From Rhodospirillales bacterium 24-66-33 (lineage in GTDB: Bacteria; Pseudomonadota; Alphaproteobacteria; Reyranellales; Reyranellaceae), in NCBI GenBank assembly GCA_002281855.1, contig NCHQ01000019.1, positions 52,124 through 116,123 on the forward strand: DNA of 64,000 bases. Reading direction: 5' to 3'. Positions 16,848-25,538 of the stretch are shown here, piece by piece (positions within the stretch are counted from its first letter, which is position 1; every line of letters begins with the position of its first letter). Position numbers and translations under genes: made by a program. The notes under the pieces were generated by a model that had not been told where the DNA came from, made no database searches, and saw only the letters and a list, made by a program, of their open reading frames with translations.

Positions 16848-17923
16848 GCGGCGCTCTGCTCGAGGTCAAGGGGCTGCAGAAGTACTTCCCAGTGAAGAGC
16901 GGTGCCTTCGGCCTCGTCTCCGGCCATGTCCGCGCCGTCGACGGTGTCGACTTCCATGTCGACGCCGGCGAAACGCTGGCCATCGTGGGCGAATCGGGCT
17001 GCGGCAAGTCGACGGTCGGCCGTCTGGTCCTGCGCCTGCTGGAGCCGACGGCCGGCAGCGTCCGCTTCGAGGGCCAGGATCTTCTCGGCCTTCCGGAGTC
17101 GCGGATGCGCGCCCAGCGCCGGCACATGCAGGTGATCTTCCAGGACCCCTACGCCTCGCTCAATCCGCGCATGACCGTGGGCGCCATGCTGGGCGAGCCC
17201 CTGATGCTGCATGGGCTCGCCGTCACCGACGCGGCGCGACGCGCGCGGGTCGGCGAACTGCTGGAGCTGGTCGGCCTTCGGCCCGAGCACGCGCGTCGCT
17301 ACCCGCACGAGTTCTCCGGCGGTCAGCGCCAGCGGCTGGCCATCGCGCGTGCGCTTGCCGTCGAGCCCCGGCTCATCGTGGCCGACGAACCGGTTTCGGC
17401 CCTCGACGTCTCCATCCAGGCGCAGGTCATCAACCTGATGCGGTCGCTCCAGGCACGCTTTGGCCTCGCCTATGTCTTCATCAGCCACGACCTCGCGGTC
17501 GTGAAGCATATCGCCGACCGCATCGCCGTGATGTATCTCGGCAAGATCGTGGAAACGGCGACAACCGGCGAGCTCTTCCGCAACCCGCGCCACCCCTATA
17601 CGCGCGCGCTGCTGTCGGCCGTGCCGCAGCCGGATCCGACCGTGGTCCGCGAGCGCGCCCTGCTGGAAGGCGACATTCCGAGCGCGATGAATCCGCCGCC
17701 GGGCTGCCGCTTCCATACGCGGTGCCCCTACGCCCGCGAAACGTGCAGGATCGATGTGCCGGAATTGTCCGATGACGGCGCCGGTCACGCCACCGCCTGT
17801 CCGTGGTGGCCCGACCTTCCTCCCGCTCCCCCGCTCGCCGAGGGAACGGGCAACGATCAGGACCGCATGCGACTTGCCCGCCTGCAGGCGGCGTTCGTCA
17901 CCACTCAAACGGAGGCAACATGA
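16844..17923 (+). CDS. Dipeptide/oligopeptide ABC transporter ATP-binding protein (DppF/OppF-like)
   Basis: A 359-residue second ATPase of the importer. It has Walker A GESGCGKST, the FQDPYASLNPRMTV block typical of DppF, the FSGGQRQR signature and Walker B LIVADEPVSALD, then the oligo_HPY cysteine region (PPGCRFHTRCPYARETC). The C-terminal tail is about 40 residues longer than usual and proline-rich. ATG 16844 overlaps the previous stop, and its own stop overlaps the next gene's ATG, so translation of the operon is coupled. Confidence 0.92.
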   Translation: MSGALLEVKGLQKYFPVKSGAFGLVSGHVRAVDGVDFHVDAGETLAIVGESGCGKSTVGRLVLRLLEPTAGSVRFEGQDLLGLPESRMRAQRRHMQVIFQDPYASLNPRMTVGAMLGEPLMLHGLAVTDAARRARVGELLELVGLRPEHARRYPHEFSGGQRQRLAIARALAVEPRLIVADEPVSALDVSIQAQVINLMRSLQARFGLAYVFISHDLAVVKHIADRIAVMYLGKIVETATTGELFRNPRHPYTRALLSAVPQPDPTVVRERALLEGDIPSAMNPPPGCRFHTRCPYARETCRIDVPELSDDGAGHATACPWWPDLPPAPPLAEGTGNDQDRMRLARLQAAFVTTQTEAT

Positions 17924-19437
17924 AGAAGACGTTTCGTCGCCTGACCCTGGCCGCCACATTCATGGGCGTCGCCCTGTGCAGCGCGGCCGCCCAGAGCAAC
18001 CTGCGCGTCGGCCTCGCCGAAGATCCGGACGTGCTCGATCCGACGCTGGCCCGCACCTATGTCGGCCGCATCGTCTTCTCCTCGATCTGCGACAAGCTGT
18101 TCGACATCGACGAGAAGCTGGCGATCGTCCCGCAGCTGGCGCTCAGCCACGAGACCTCGGCCGACGGCAAGACGGTCATTCTCAAGCTGCGCCCCGGCGT
18201 GAAGTTCCATGACGGCGAGACGTTCGACGCCGCTGCCGCGAAGTACAGCCTCGAACGCCACCTCACCATGAAGGGCTCGTTCCGCAGGCCCGAGCTCGCA
18301 TCGGTCAGTTCCATCGAGGTCGTCGATCCTGCGACCGTCAAACTGAACCTCAAGGAGCCCTTCTCGCCGCTGCTGGCGCAGCTCACCGACCGCGCCGGCA
18401 TGATGGTCTCGCCCAAGGCCGCGGAAGCCGCCGGAGACAAGTTCGGCCTGAAACCGGTCTGCGCCGGTCCCTACAAGTTCGTCGAAAGGGTCCAGCAGGA
18501 CCGCATCGTCGTCGAGAAGTTCGCCGACTACTGGAACAAGGACCAGGTCTTCATCGACAAGATCACCTACCTGCCGATCACCGACTCGACCGTGCGTCTG
18601 GCCAACCTGCGGTCTGGCAGCCTCGACATGATCGAGCGCGTGCTGGCGACCGACATCAAGACGGTGCGCGACAATCCGAAACTCAAGCTCGTGACGGCGG
18701 TGGAGCTCGGCTATCAGGGCCTCACCATCAACCTGTCCAACGGTCCGAAGGCCGACACGCCGCTGGCCAAGGACGCCCGCGTCCGCCAGGCCTTCGAATT
18801 GTCGATCGACCGCGACGCACTGAACCAGGTCGTCTTCAACGGCGAGTTCGTCGTCGGCAACCAGTGGATCAACCCGAGCAACCCGTACTATCAGCAGGCT
18901 TTCCCGGTGCCGAAGCGCGACGTCGCCAAGGCCAAGGCGCTGCTCAAGGAGGCCGGCGTCACCGGCCGCATGTCGCTCGACCTCATGGTGCCGAACAACC
19001 CCGAGACAAGGCAGGTCGCCGAGGTGCTGCAGTCGATGGTCGCGGAGATCGGCTTCGACCTCAAGATCCGTGTCACCGAGTTCGCGACCTCGCTGAAGCA
19101 GTCCGAGACCGGCGACTATCAGCTCTATCTCATCGGCTGGTCGGGCCGCAGCGACCCCGACGGCAACTCCTACATCTTCCATGTCTGCGGCCAGCCGCAG
19201 AACAACTCCGGCTATTGCGACAAGGAGGTCGACGCCTGGCACAACGAGGCGCGCATCAAGAGCGACCCGGCCGAGCGCAAGAAGATCTACGAGAAGATCA
19301 CCGCCAAGTACCTGCCCGAAGGCTCGATCAAGTACCTGTATCATCGCCGCGTGCTGGTCGCGCTGTCCGACAGGGTCGATGGCTACAAGCAGATGCCCGA
19401 CGGGCTGATCCGCGTCGTCGGCGTCAAGCTGAAGTAA
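17920..19437 (+). CDS. Peptide-type ABC transporter substrate-binding protein (SBP family 5)
   Basis: A 505-residue periplasmic binding protein. MKKTFRRLTLAATFMGVALC with SAAAQS is a Sec signal peptide, cleaved near residue 25. The mature protein shows SBP_bac_5 features: LRVGLAEDPDVLDPTLA at the start, LRPGVKFHDGETFDA, and the DRDALNQVVFNGE segment. It captures the ligand for the adjacent DppBCDF-like machinery; the neighbouring gamma-glutamyltransferase suggests a gamma-glutamyl peptide. ATG 17920 lies in an ATGA overlap and has GGAGG nine bases upstream. Confidence 0.92.
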   Translation: MKKTFRRLTLAATFMGVALCSAAAQSNLRVGLAEDPDVLDPTLARTYVGRIVFSSICDKLFDIDEKLAIVPQLALSHETSADGKTVILKLRPGVKFHDGETFDAAAAKYSLERHLTMKGSFRRPELASVSSIEVVDPATVKLNLKEPFSPLLAQLTDRAGMMVSPKAAEAAGDKFGLKPVCAGPYKFVERVQQDRIVVEKFADYWNKDQVFIDKITYLPITDSTVRLANLRSGSLDMIERVLATDIKTVRDNPKLKLVTAVELGYQGLTINLSNGPKADTPLAKDARVRQAFELSIDRDALNQVVFNGEFVVGNQWINPSNPYYQQAFPVPKRDVAKAKALLKEAGVTGRMSLDLMVPNNPETRQVAEVLQSMVAEIGFDLKIRVTEFATSLKQSETGDYQLYLIGWSGRSDPDGNSYIFHVCGQPQNNSGYCDKEVDAWHNEARIKSDPAERKKIYEKITAKYLPEGSIKYLYHRRVLVALSDRVDGYKQMPDGLIRVVGVKLK

Positions 19438-19441
19438 GACC

Positions 19442-20383
19442 TTGCTGACCTTCCTCTCCCAGCGGCTGCTGCAGATCATCCCGACGCTGATTCTCGTGTC
19501 GATGCTGATCTTCGGCCTGCAGCAGCTGCTGCCGGGTGACCCGGCGCTGATCATGGCGGGAGAGGAGCGCGACCCCAAGGTGCTCGAGGAAATCCGCGAG
19601 CAGTACCGGCTGAACGAGCCGATCCCGGTCCAGTACTTCTACTGGATCAAGGGCGTTCTCTCGGGGAATCTGGGCGAGTCGATGCGGCTCAAGAGCTCGG
19701 TTTCCTCGCTGGTCGCCGAGAAGCTGCCGGTGACGCTGCAGCTCGCCGCCATGGCGCTGATCGTGGCGTTCGGCATCGGCATACCCGCCGGTATCATCTC
19801 GGCGGTGAAGAAGGACACCGCCTGGGACTACGGCGCCAACATCTTCGCGCTGTGGGGACTGAGCACGCCCAATTTCTGGCTGGGCATCCTGATGATCTTC
19901 CTGTTCTCGGTGACGCTCGGCTGGTTGCCGGCTTCGGGTTACGTCCGGCTGGGCGAGGACTGGCGCGCCAGCCTTGCTACGACCGTGATGCCGGCCTTCG
20001 TGCTGGGCAACGCCATCGCCGCCGTGCTGATGCGCCACACGCGCAGCGCCATGCTGCAGGCGATGGGCGCGGACTACGTCCGGACGGCGCGCGCCAAGGG
20101 GCTTTACGAGAGGCGCGTCGTGCTGAAACATGCGCTGCGCAACGCCATGACACCGGTCATCACCCTGGGCGCGCTCGAGTTCGGCACGCTCCTGTCGGGC
20201 GCCGTCCTGACCGAACAGATCTTCACCATCCCCGGTTTCGGCAAGCTGATCGTCGATTCGGTCTTCAACCGCGACTATGCGGTGGTGCAGGGCGTCGTCC
20301 TGGTGACGGCCACGACCTACATCGTGCTGAACCTGCTGGCGGACGTGGCCTACGTGCTCGTCAATCCACGTCTCCGGGGCTGA
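19442..20383 (+). CDS. Peptide-type ABC transporter permease (DppB-like)
   Basis: A 313-residue inner-membrane permease with six predicted helices and the EAA loop (ADYVRTARAKGLYERRVVLKH region) that docks to the ATPases; LLPGDPA after helix 1 is typical of DppB/GsiC. It starts with TTG at 19442, four bases after the binding-protein stop; the next in-frame ATG is 20 codons on and would remove half of helix 1, so TTG is preferred. It is co-transcribed with the four genes before it and with the DppC-like gene after it. Confidence 0.91.
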   Translation: MLTFLSQRLLQIIPTLILVSMLIFGLQQLLPGDPALIMAGEERDPKVLEEIREQYRLNEPIPVQYFYWIKGVLSGNLGESMRLKSSVSSLVAEKLPVTLQLAAMALIVAFGIGIPAGIISAVKKDTAWDYGANIFALWGLSTPNFWLGILMIFLFSVTLGWLPASGYVRLGEDWRASLATTVMPAFVLGNAIAAVLMRHTRSAMLQAMGADYVRTARAKGLYERRVVLKHALRNAMTPVITLGALEFGTLLSGAVLTEQIFTIPGFGKLIVDSVFNRDYAVVQGVVLVTATTYIVLNLLADVAYVLVNPRLRG

Positions 20384-20388
20384 CCGCC

Positions 20389-21273
20389 ATGACTGCCGCC
20401 GTCGCTTCCACCGTTCCCACCGCAGACGCCCGCGAAGAGAACCCGTGGGCCCGCGCCTGGCGGCGGCTCAAGCGGCGCAAGGGCGCCATGTTTGGGCTGG
20501 TCGTCGTGGTGCTGTTCGTCCTGGTCGCGATCCTGGCACCGCTGATCTCGCCCTACGATCCGATCGCCACCAGCTTCACGCAGGTGCGCAAGCCGCCGTC
20601 CTGGGCGCATTGGCTGGGCACCGACGAGGTCGGCCGCGACGTGCTGGCCCGCATCATCTGGGGCGCCCGCGCCTCGCTCAGTGCCGGGCTCGTGTCGGTG
20701 GGCATCGCGCTCGGCATCGGCGTGCCGCTCGGCCTTCTGGCGGGCTATGCCGGCGGCTGGGTCGATGCCGTGCTGTCGCGGATCGTCGACGCGATGCTGG
20801 CCATCCCGTTCCTGATCCTGGCGATCGCGCTGGCCGCCTTCCTCGGACCGAGCCTCAGCAATGCGATGATCGCCATCGGCGTCACCGCCACGCCGGTCTT
20901 CATCCGGCTGACCCGCGGCCAGACCATCGCGGCCAGGGTCGAGGACTATGTCGAGGCGGCCCGCGCCGTCGGCAATCCGCACTGGCGCATCGCGCTGCGC
21001 CACGTGCTGCCCAACATCGTGCCGCCGCTCCTGGTGCAGGCCTCGCTCGCCATCGCCGGCGCGATCATCGCCGAGGCGGCGCTCTCGTTCCTCGGCCTCG
21101 GCCAGCAGCCTCCCGCGCCGTCGTGGGGCAGCATGCTGAACTCGGCCCAGCGCTTCATCGCCCAGGCGCCATGGATGGCCTTCTGGCCGGGCTTCGCGAT
21201 CTTCTTCGCGGTCCTGTCGTTCAACCTGCTGGGCGACGGGCTGCGCGACGCGCTCGATCCCCGGCATAAGTAG
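20389..21273 (+). CDS. Peptide-type ABC transporter permease (DppC-like)
   Basis: A 294-residue permease. An N-terminal cytoplasmic stretch and helix 1 are followed by HWLGTDEVGRDVLARIIWGAR, the OppC/DppC hallmark, five further helices and the EAA loop (DYVEAARAVGNPHWRIALRH region). It forms the membrane channel with the DppB-like protein. It is the last gene of the gamma-glutamyltransferase/importer operon, and a GC-rich hairpin follows its stop at once. An apparently longer open frame upstream is in the DppB coding region and is discarded. Confidence 0.92.
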   Translation: MTAAVASTVPTADAREENPWARAWRRLKRRKGAMFGLVVVVLFVLVAILAPLISPYDPIATSFTQVRKPPSWAHWLGTDEVGRDVLARIIWGARASLSAGLVSVGIALGIGVPLGLLAGYAGGWVDAVLSRIVDAMLAIPFLILAIALAAFLGPSLSNAMIAIGVTATPVFIRLTRGQTIAARVEDYVEAARAVGNPHWRIALRHVLPNIVPPLLVQASLAIAGAIIAEAALSFLGLGQQPPAPSWGSMLNSAQRFIAQAPWMAFWPGFAIFFAVLSFNLLGDGLRDALDPRHK

Positions 21274-21285
21274 CCGGGGCCGGGG

Positions 21286-21301
21286 CCGCCCTTCGGGGCG
21301 G
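21286..21301 (+). terminator. Possible hairpin terminator after the ggt/dpp operon
   Basis: CCGCCC-TTCG-GGGCGG forms a six-pair GC stem with a stable UUCG loop 12 bp after the last stop of the operon. Only a weak T-rich tail (TGCCTTCCTAT) follows, so it may be a weak terminator or a 3' end stabiliser. Confidence 0.5.
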
Positions 21302-21438
21302 TGCCTTCCTATACGAAGGTATGGCGTCACCAGACGAAGAGGCATTGCCGGACAAACTTCGTAGTCTTGGCCCCGTGATGACGTGTCGGCGATGCTGGCG
21401 GCACCCGAGACACACGTCCCGGCTTCGCTGGTTCGAGA

Positions 21439-23427
21439 ATGCCCAGACTCCTCTCACAGGCTCTTCGCGCTTCAAGTGCGCCCCTTCTCTTCGGCTTCCG
21501 TCTCTGGGCCGCCGTCTGCCTCGCGCTGTTCGTCGCGTTCTGGCTGGAGCTCGACAACGCGTCCTGGGCCGGGACTACCGCGGCGCTGGTCTGCCAACCG
21601 CGACTTGGTGCATCCATGCGGAACGGCTGGTTCCGCGTGGTCGGCACCGTGGTCGGCGCCGGGGCGATCGTCCTGCTCTCGGCCGCCTTCCCGCAGGACC
21701 GAGCCGCCTTCCTGATCGGGCTGGCTCTCCTGTGCGGCGCATCTGCCTTCGTTGCCGCGCAGCTCGGCAATGCTTCGGCGCTTTCGGCTTCCCTGGTCGG
21801 AGCCACGGCGGCCATCGTGGCGGGCGGCGAACTGGGTGCCGTCGGCGGGCCAAACGGCCAGGTCTTCCTGCTGGCGGTCAGCAGAGCGACCGAGATCTGC
21901 ATCGGAGTCGCCGCCGCCGGGATCGTGCTGGCTTCGACTCATGTCGGCGTCGCATCGCACCGGCTGCAGGAGCAGATCTCCGGCATTGCCGCCGAGATCC
22001 GGTCGCACGTGTCGAACATGCTGGCGAATGCCGGGGGCGCTCTTCCCGATTCGCAGTTGGCACGGCGCGATCTCGCCCGCAGGATCATTGGCCTGAACGC
22101 GCAGATCGACGAGGCCATCGGCGAGTCGTGGCAGGTCCGCTACAACGCGCCCCTTCTGCAGAGAGCGCTGGAGGGTCTGCTTCAGGCACTCATGAGCTGG
22201 CGCATTCTTGCTCTGCGCCTCTCCGCCCTGCCGAGCGATGTTTCAGCCCGGCAGGCGGGGCGCATTCTCCAGCTGACGCCGCAGTTCGCGCTGGCGGGCA
22301 CTCAGCCTCACCCTGCGGATCGACGCGCATATGCCGCTACCGCGCGCGCGCTGCTTCGCGAGCCGGCTGCCAGCGCGTCCATGAGGCTGCTCGCGGACGA
22401 AACAGCCAGGATCATGGCGGGCTTCTGCCGGATGCTCGATGGTCTCACCCTGTTGCGGAATGCACGGGCCCCCCTCAACTCGGTACGCCCGCGTCGACGG
22501 GCTCCATCGGATTTTCTGCCGGCGCTGGTTGCGGCCCTCCGCGCCTTCTCCGTGGTCCTGATCGCGGCAGCGCTCTGGATTGCCACGGCATGGCCGAACG
22601 GATCCACGGCGATCGTCTGGGCGGCGCTGGCAACGGTCATCTTCGCGGCCGCCGGCGACGAGTCCTTCGCACGCGTGTCGGCCTGGGCGCTCGGGACGGG
22701 ACTGGCCGCGGGGTGCGCAGCAGTGACGGCGTTCGCCGTTCTCCCGAACGTCCACAGCTTCGCCGGATTGAGCCTCGTCCTTGGACTCTATCTGGTCCCG
22801 GCGGGCGCGCTCAGTACGCTGCCGTTGAAGCCGCCTGTCTTCGGCGCCATGGCGACTCTCTTCGTGCCGCTGCTGAACCCCGAAAACCAGATGTCCTACG
22901 ACACGGTGCAATTCTACAACGCATCGATGGCGGTCGTGGTCGGTTGCAGCATCGGCGCGATGTCCTACCTGATCCTGCCTCCTGTTTCGCCGGCCACACG
23001 GACGCGCAGGCTTCTCCGGCTCACGCTCCGGGATTTTCGTTCGCTGTGCTGCCCCGACGCTGACACGTCGCGCGGCGACTGGGAATCGCTGATGTACGGC
23101 AGGCTCGCCGCCATCCCGGATTCGGCGACGCCGCAGCAACGCTCCGAGATTCTGGCCGCCCTCTCGCTCGGCCTCGCTCTGATACGGCTGCGGCGCGCGC
23201 TTCGCTCCTTCCCGCTGAACTCCGAACTGGACGCCGCCTTGACTGCGCTCGCTCATGGGGACGTCGCCGTTGCGCGCCATGGCCTCCAGCGGGTCGACAT
23301 GGCCCTCGCGAGAAGCACTTCAGCGCTCGGGCGCGCGACCGCCGATCGCTCCCGAGGACTGCTGGAGGTGATCGACGACGGTCTGGCGCAGCAGGCCGCC
23401 TATTTAAGCGGAGGGTCCCTTCCATGA
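21439..23427 (+). CDS. FUSC family inner-membrane efflux protein (AaeB/fusaric-acid-resistance-like)
   Basis: A 662-residue protein with two blocks of about five to six membrane helices (residues about 15-180 and 365-520) separated and followed by long soluble stretches, the layout of FUSC/AaeB-type aromatic acid efflux pumps. Near the N-terminus, CLALFVAFWLELDNASWAGTT matches the first-helix region of the family. It likely exports aromatic carboxylic acids or similar compounds with the two small partner genes that follow with overlapping stops and starts. Possible regulators are not seen in the 165-bp upstream gap. Confidence 0.87.
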   Translation: MPRLLSQALRASSAPLLFGFRLWAAVCLALFVAFWLELDNASWAGTTAALVCQPRLGASMRNGWFRVVGTVVGAGAIVLLSAAFPQDRAAFLIGLALLCGASAFVAAQLGNASALSASLVGATAAIVAGGELGAVGGPNGQVFLLAVSRATEICIGVAAAGIVLASTHVGVASHRLQEQISGIAAEIRSHVSNMLANAGGALPDSQLARRDLARRIIGLNAQIDEAIGESWQVRYNAPLLQRALEGLLQALMSWRILALRLSALPSDVSARQAGRILQLTPQFALAGTQPHPADRRAYAATARALLREPAASASMRLLADETARIMAGFCRMLDGLTLLRNARAPLNSVRPRRRAPSDFLPALVAALRAFSVVLIAAALWIATAWPNGSTAIVWAALATVIFAAAGDESFARVSAWALGTGLAAGCAAVTAFAVLPNVHSFAGLSLVLGLYLVPAGALSTLPLKPPVFGAMATLFVPLLNPENQMSYDTVQFYNASMAVVVGCSIGAMSYLILPPVSPATRTRRLLRLTLRDFRSLCCPDADTSRGDWESLMYGRLAAIPDSATPQQRSEILAALSLGLALIRLRRALRSFPLNSELDAALTALAHGDVAVARHGLQRVDMALARSTSALGRATADRSRGLLEVIDDGLAQQAAYLSGGSLP

Positions 23428-23639
23428 CGTTCAGCGAAGTGAACATCTTCGGAGTCTACGTTGCGCCCATATCGGTGATGATGCTCGTGGCATGGCTCGC
23501 GACGCTTCTATTGCGCTGGTTGTTGATGCTGACCGGCCTCATGCGCCACGTCTGGCATCCTTCCCTCTTCGCCTTCGCGCTCTTTCTCGTCGTCCTGTCG
23601 CTCATGGTCCTGAGCGCTCCTCTGCTGCGGGGAGCATGA
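23424..23639 (+). CDS. DUF1656 family small membrane protein (AaeX-like)
   Basis: A 71-residue protein with two membrane helices. It belongs to the DUF1656 family, which almost always sits between an FUSC pump and an HlyD-type adaptor. MTFSEVNIFGVYVAP at the N-terminus is typical. ATG 23424 overlaps the FUSC stop and its own stop overlaps the next ATG, a tight three-gene unit. Its molecular role is not known. Confidence 0.88.
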   Translation: MTFSEVNIFGVYVAPISVMMLVAWLATLLLRWLLMLTGLMRHVWHPSLFAFALFLVVLSLMVLSAPLLRGA

Positions 23640-24532
23640 TGTCGGCGCGGGTCGCACACCTCGTACGCATCGCCGTGACGCTCGTCGTCGTCGCCGTCGC
23701 GGTCGGACTGTCCTGGGCGATGTGGCGGGAGTACATGGGCACGCCCTGGACACGCGACGGCGTGGTTCGCAGCTACGTCGTGACGATGGCTCCCCAGGTC
23801 CCGGGAGAGATCGTCAGCGTGGCAGCTCGCGACAACCAGTTCGTGCGCAAGGGAGACGTGCTCGTGACGATCGATCCGACGAACTATCGGATCGCGGTCG
23901 AACTGGCTGAAGCTGCGGTGAAGCAGGCAGAGGTCAACGCCCAGAATGCGAACGTCCAGTCGGACCGGCGGGCACGGCTGAGCGCGGAAGCCGTTTCAAA
24001 GGAGGAGCAGCAGAATTTCGCGACCCGTGCCCTCGCCAACCAGGCCCAGTACCAGCAGGCCGTCGCCAATCGCCAACAGGCGAAGGTTAATCTGGCGCGA
24101 ACCCAGATCCGGTCACCCGTGGACGGTTGGGTCACCAACCTGCTCGTTCAACTCGGCGACTATGCCAACACCGGCGTCAACGTTCTGTCGGTCGTCGATG
24201 GAAATTCGTTCTGGGTCGACGCCTATTTCGAGGAGCCGCAGCTTGCCCGTATCCGCGAGGGCGCGCCGGTTCGCATGAAGCTCATGGGCTACGACGAGCT
24301 CATGCTCGGCGAAGTCGAGAGCGTCGCGCGAGGGATAAACGTCGGGAATGCAAGGCCCGATCAACTCGGCCTTGCAATCGTCAACCCAATCTTCACCTGG
24401 GTTCGCCTCGCCCAGCGGGTGCCAGTACGCGTTCGTCTCTCGCACGTGCCAGAAGGAGTCCGCCTCGTTGCCGGGCTCACCGTGACGGTCGAAGTGGGCG
24501 AGGTACCGCCGGATCGGCACCAACGCCCTTAG
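23636..24532 (+). CDS. HlyD/EmrA-type periplasmic adaptor protein (AaeA-like)
   Basis: A 298-residue membrane fusion protein. One N-terminal helix (about residues 10-28) anchors it. The biotinyl-lipoyl-like half-motifs around PQVPGEIVSVAARDNQFVRKGD and IRSPVDGWV flank a coiled-coil hairpin of about 70 residues rich in Ala, Gln and Lys. It links the FUSC pump to an outer-membrane channel; no TolC gene is in the window, so a shared channel is expected. Two ATG codons occur in tandem at 23636 and 23639; the first overlaps the DUF1656 stop. Confidence 0.9.
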   Translation: MMSARVAHLVRIAVTLVVVAVAVGLSWAMWREYMGTPWTRDGVVRSYVVTMAPQVPGEIVSVAARDNQFVRKGDVLVTIDPTNYRIAVELAEAAVKQAEVNAQNANVQSDRRARLSAEAVSKEEQQNFATRALANQAQYQQAVANRQQAKVNLARTQIRSPVDGWVTNLLVQLGDYANTGVNVLSVVDGNSFWVDAYFEEPQLARIREGAPVRMKLMGYDELMLGEVESVARGINVGNARPDQLGLAIVNPIFTWVRLAQRVPVRVRLSHVPEGVRLVAGLTVTVEVGEVPPDRHQRP

Positions 24533-24556
24533 CGTTCCCGGCAGCCGCGCGTCCGC

Positions 24557-24820
24557 TTAGTTGGGCCGCGACGTATCGACGATGGCGAAGGCCGGCACGC
24601 CGCTGGTGAGCGTCGTGATCCGTTCCTCGACGAGGAGCTGCGAGATGGCGAGGAAATGCACCATTTCGCTATCGCCGAGGCGTTCGGCCTCCTCGATCAT
24701 GTCCCGTACCCCATGCCACACCCTAAACAGCGCCGCCGCCCGCTGCTTGTCCGAAAGCAGCGCACGACTGCGCCGCCGCCGACTACTCGGTTCGACGATG
24801 ATCTCGAACACATCCGTCAT
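24557..24820 (-). CDS. Small hypothetical protein
   Basis: An 87-residue soluble protein of no recognised family, with a basic N-terminal half (a run of Arg near residues 13-19) and a helix-prone middle (WHGVRDMIEEAERLGDSEM). ATG 24820 has a good AAGGTGGG ribosome site seven bases upstream, and the frame fills the gap between convergent gene groups. It lies 137 bp downstream of the second GNAT gene on the same strand and may be the last gene of that operon. Real but unassigned. Confidence 0.55.
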   Translation of the reverse strand: MTDVFEIIVEPSSRRRRSRALLSDKQRAAALFRVWHGVRDMIEEAERLGDSEMVHFLAISQLLVEERITTLTSGVPAFAIVDTSRPN

Positions 24821-24957
24821 GTTTTCCCACCTTGTGTCCCAGGTCCGGGACGTCGCTCCCCTGCCTCCAGCATATCGCCGGCCGATCCAGCCTGCCCGGA
24901 AAAAAGTGGTCTGGCGAGAGCCATCCGGCGTGATCGCTCCCCAACCTTCGGGCGGGC

Positions 24958-25524
24958 TCAGCGGCGATCACCGCCGACCGGGAGACCCGACGTATCGACC
25001 TGCGGCTCGTTGCGTAGGGTCACCTGCCCGGGTGCGTCGGCATCCGGCAACGGCTTGCTCGGATCGACCGGCCGAACCATGGCCATGAGACGCCTCGGCC
25101 CCTTGCCGGGGTCGTCGGCCTCCAGGCGGCGCCAGCCGTGCTTTTCCCAGTACTTGACGTCCTGCGGCAGCGCCTGGGTGTAGAGAGTGCCCGCGCCGCG
25201 GCTTTCCGCAAGCTGGCGGCACCGCTCGATCAACAGCTCGCCGATGCCATTGCCCCGGAAGCGCTGCATGACCGCCAGCCGCTCCGGCATGGCGAAAGAC
25301 TTGAACCAGCGCAGCCGGACGGTGCCCACCGGCTCGTCGCCGAGACAGGCGAGGATATGCGTGGCGCCGAAATCGTGACCGTCGAACTCCTCCGAGTACG
25401 GGATGTCCTGTTCGCCGATGAAGCAGGCCGCGCGCACGGCGAAGGCCTGCAGCGAATCCTCCATCTTCATCGCGAGCTTGACCGTGACGGCTTGGCCGCC
25501 GATCGAAATCGTCCTGTCGTTCAT
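24958..25524 (-). CDS. GNAT family acyltransferase (second of a tandem pair)
   Basis: A 188-residue GNAT-fold protein. The acyl-CoA pyrophosphate loop RFRGNGIGELL (R-x-x-G-x-G type) is intact near residue 90, and the N-terminal block RAACFIGEQDIPYSEEFDGHD is shared with the preceding gene. The C-terminal 35 residues are polar and probably disordered. Substrate unknown. It starts 14 bp after the first GNAT gene, so the two are co-transcribed with the membrane nucleotidyltransferase gene. An in-frame extension upstream of ATG 25524 overlaps the first GNAT gene and is rejected. Confidence 0.85.
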   Translation of the reverse strand: MNDRTISIGGQAVTVKLAMKMEDSLQAFAVRAACFIGEQDIPYSEEFDGHDFGATHILACLGDEPVGTVRLRWFKSFAMPERLAVMQRFRGNGIGELLIERCRQLAESRGAGTLYTQALPQDVKYWEKHGWRRLEADDPGKGPRRLMAMVRPVDPSKPLPDADAPGQVTLRNEPQVDTSGLPVGGDRR

Positions 25525-25538
25525 GTGTCTCACTCCCT

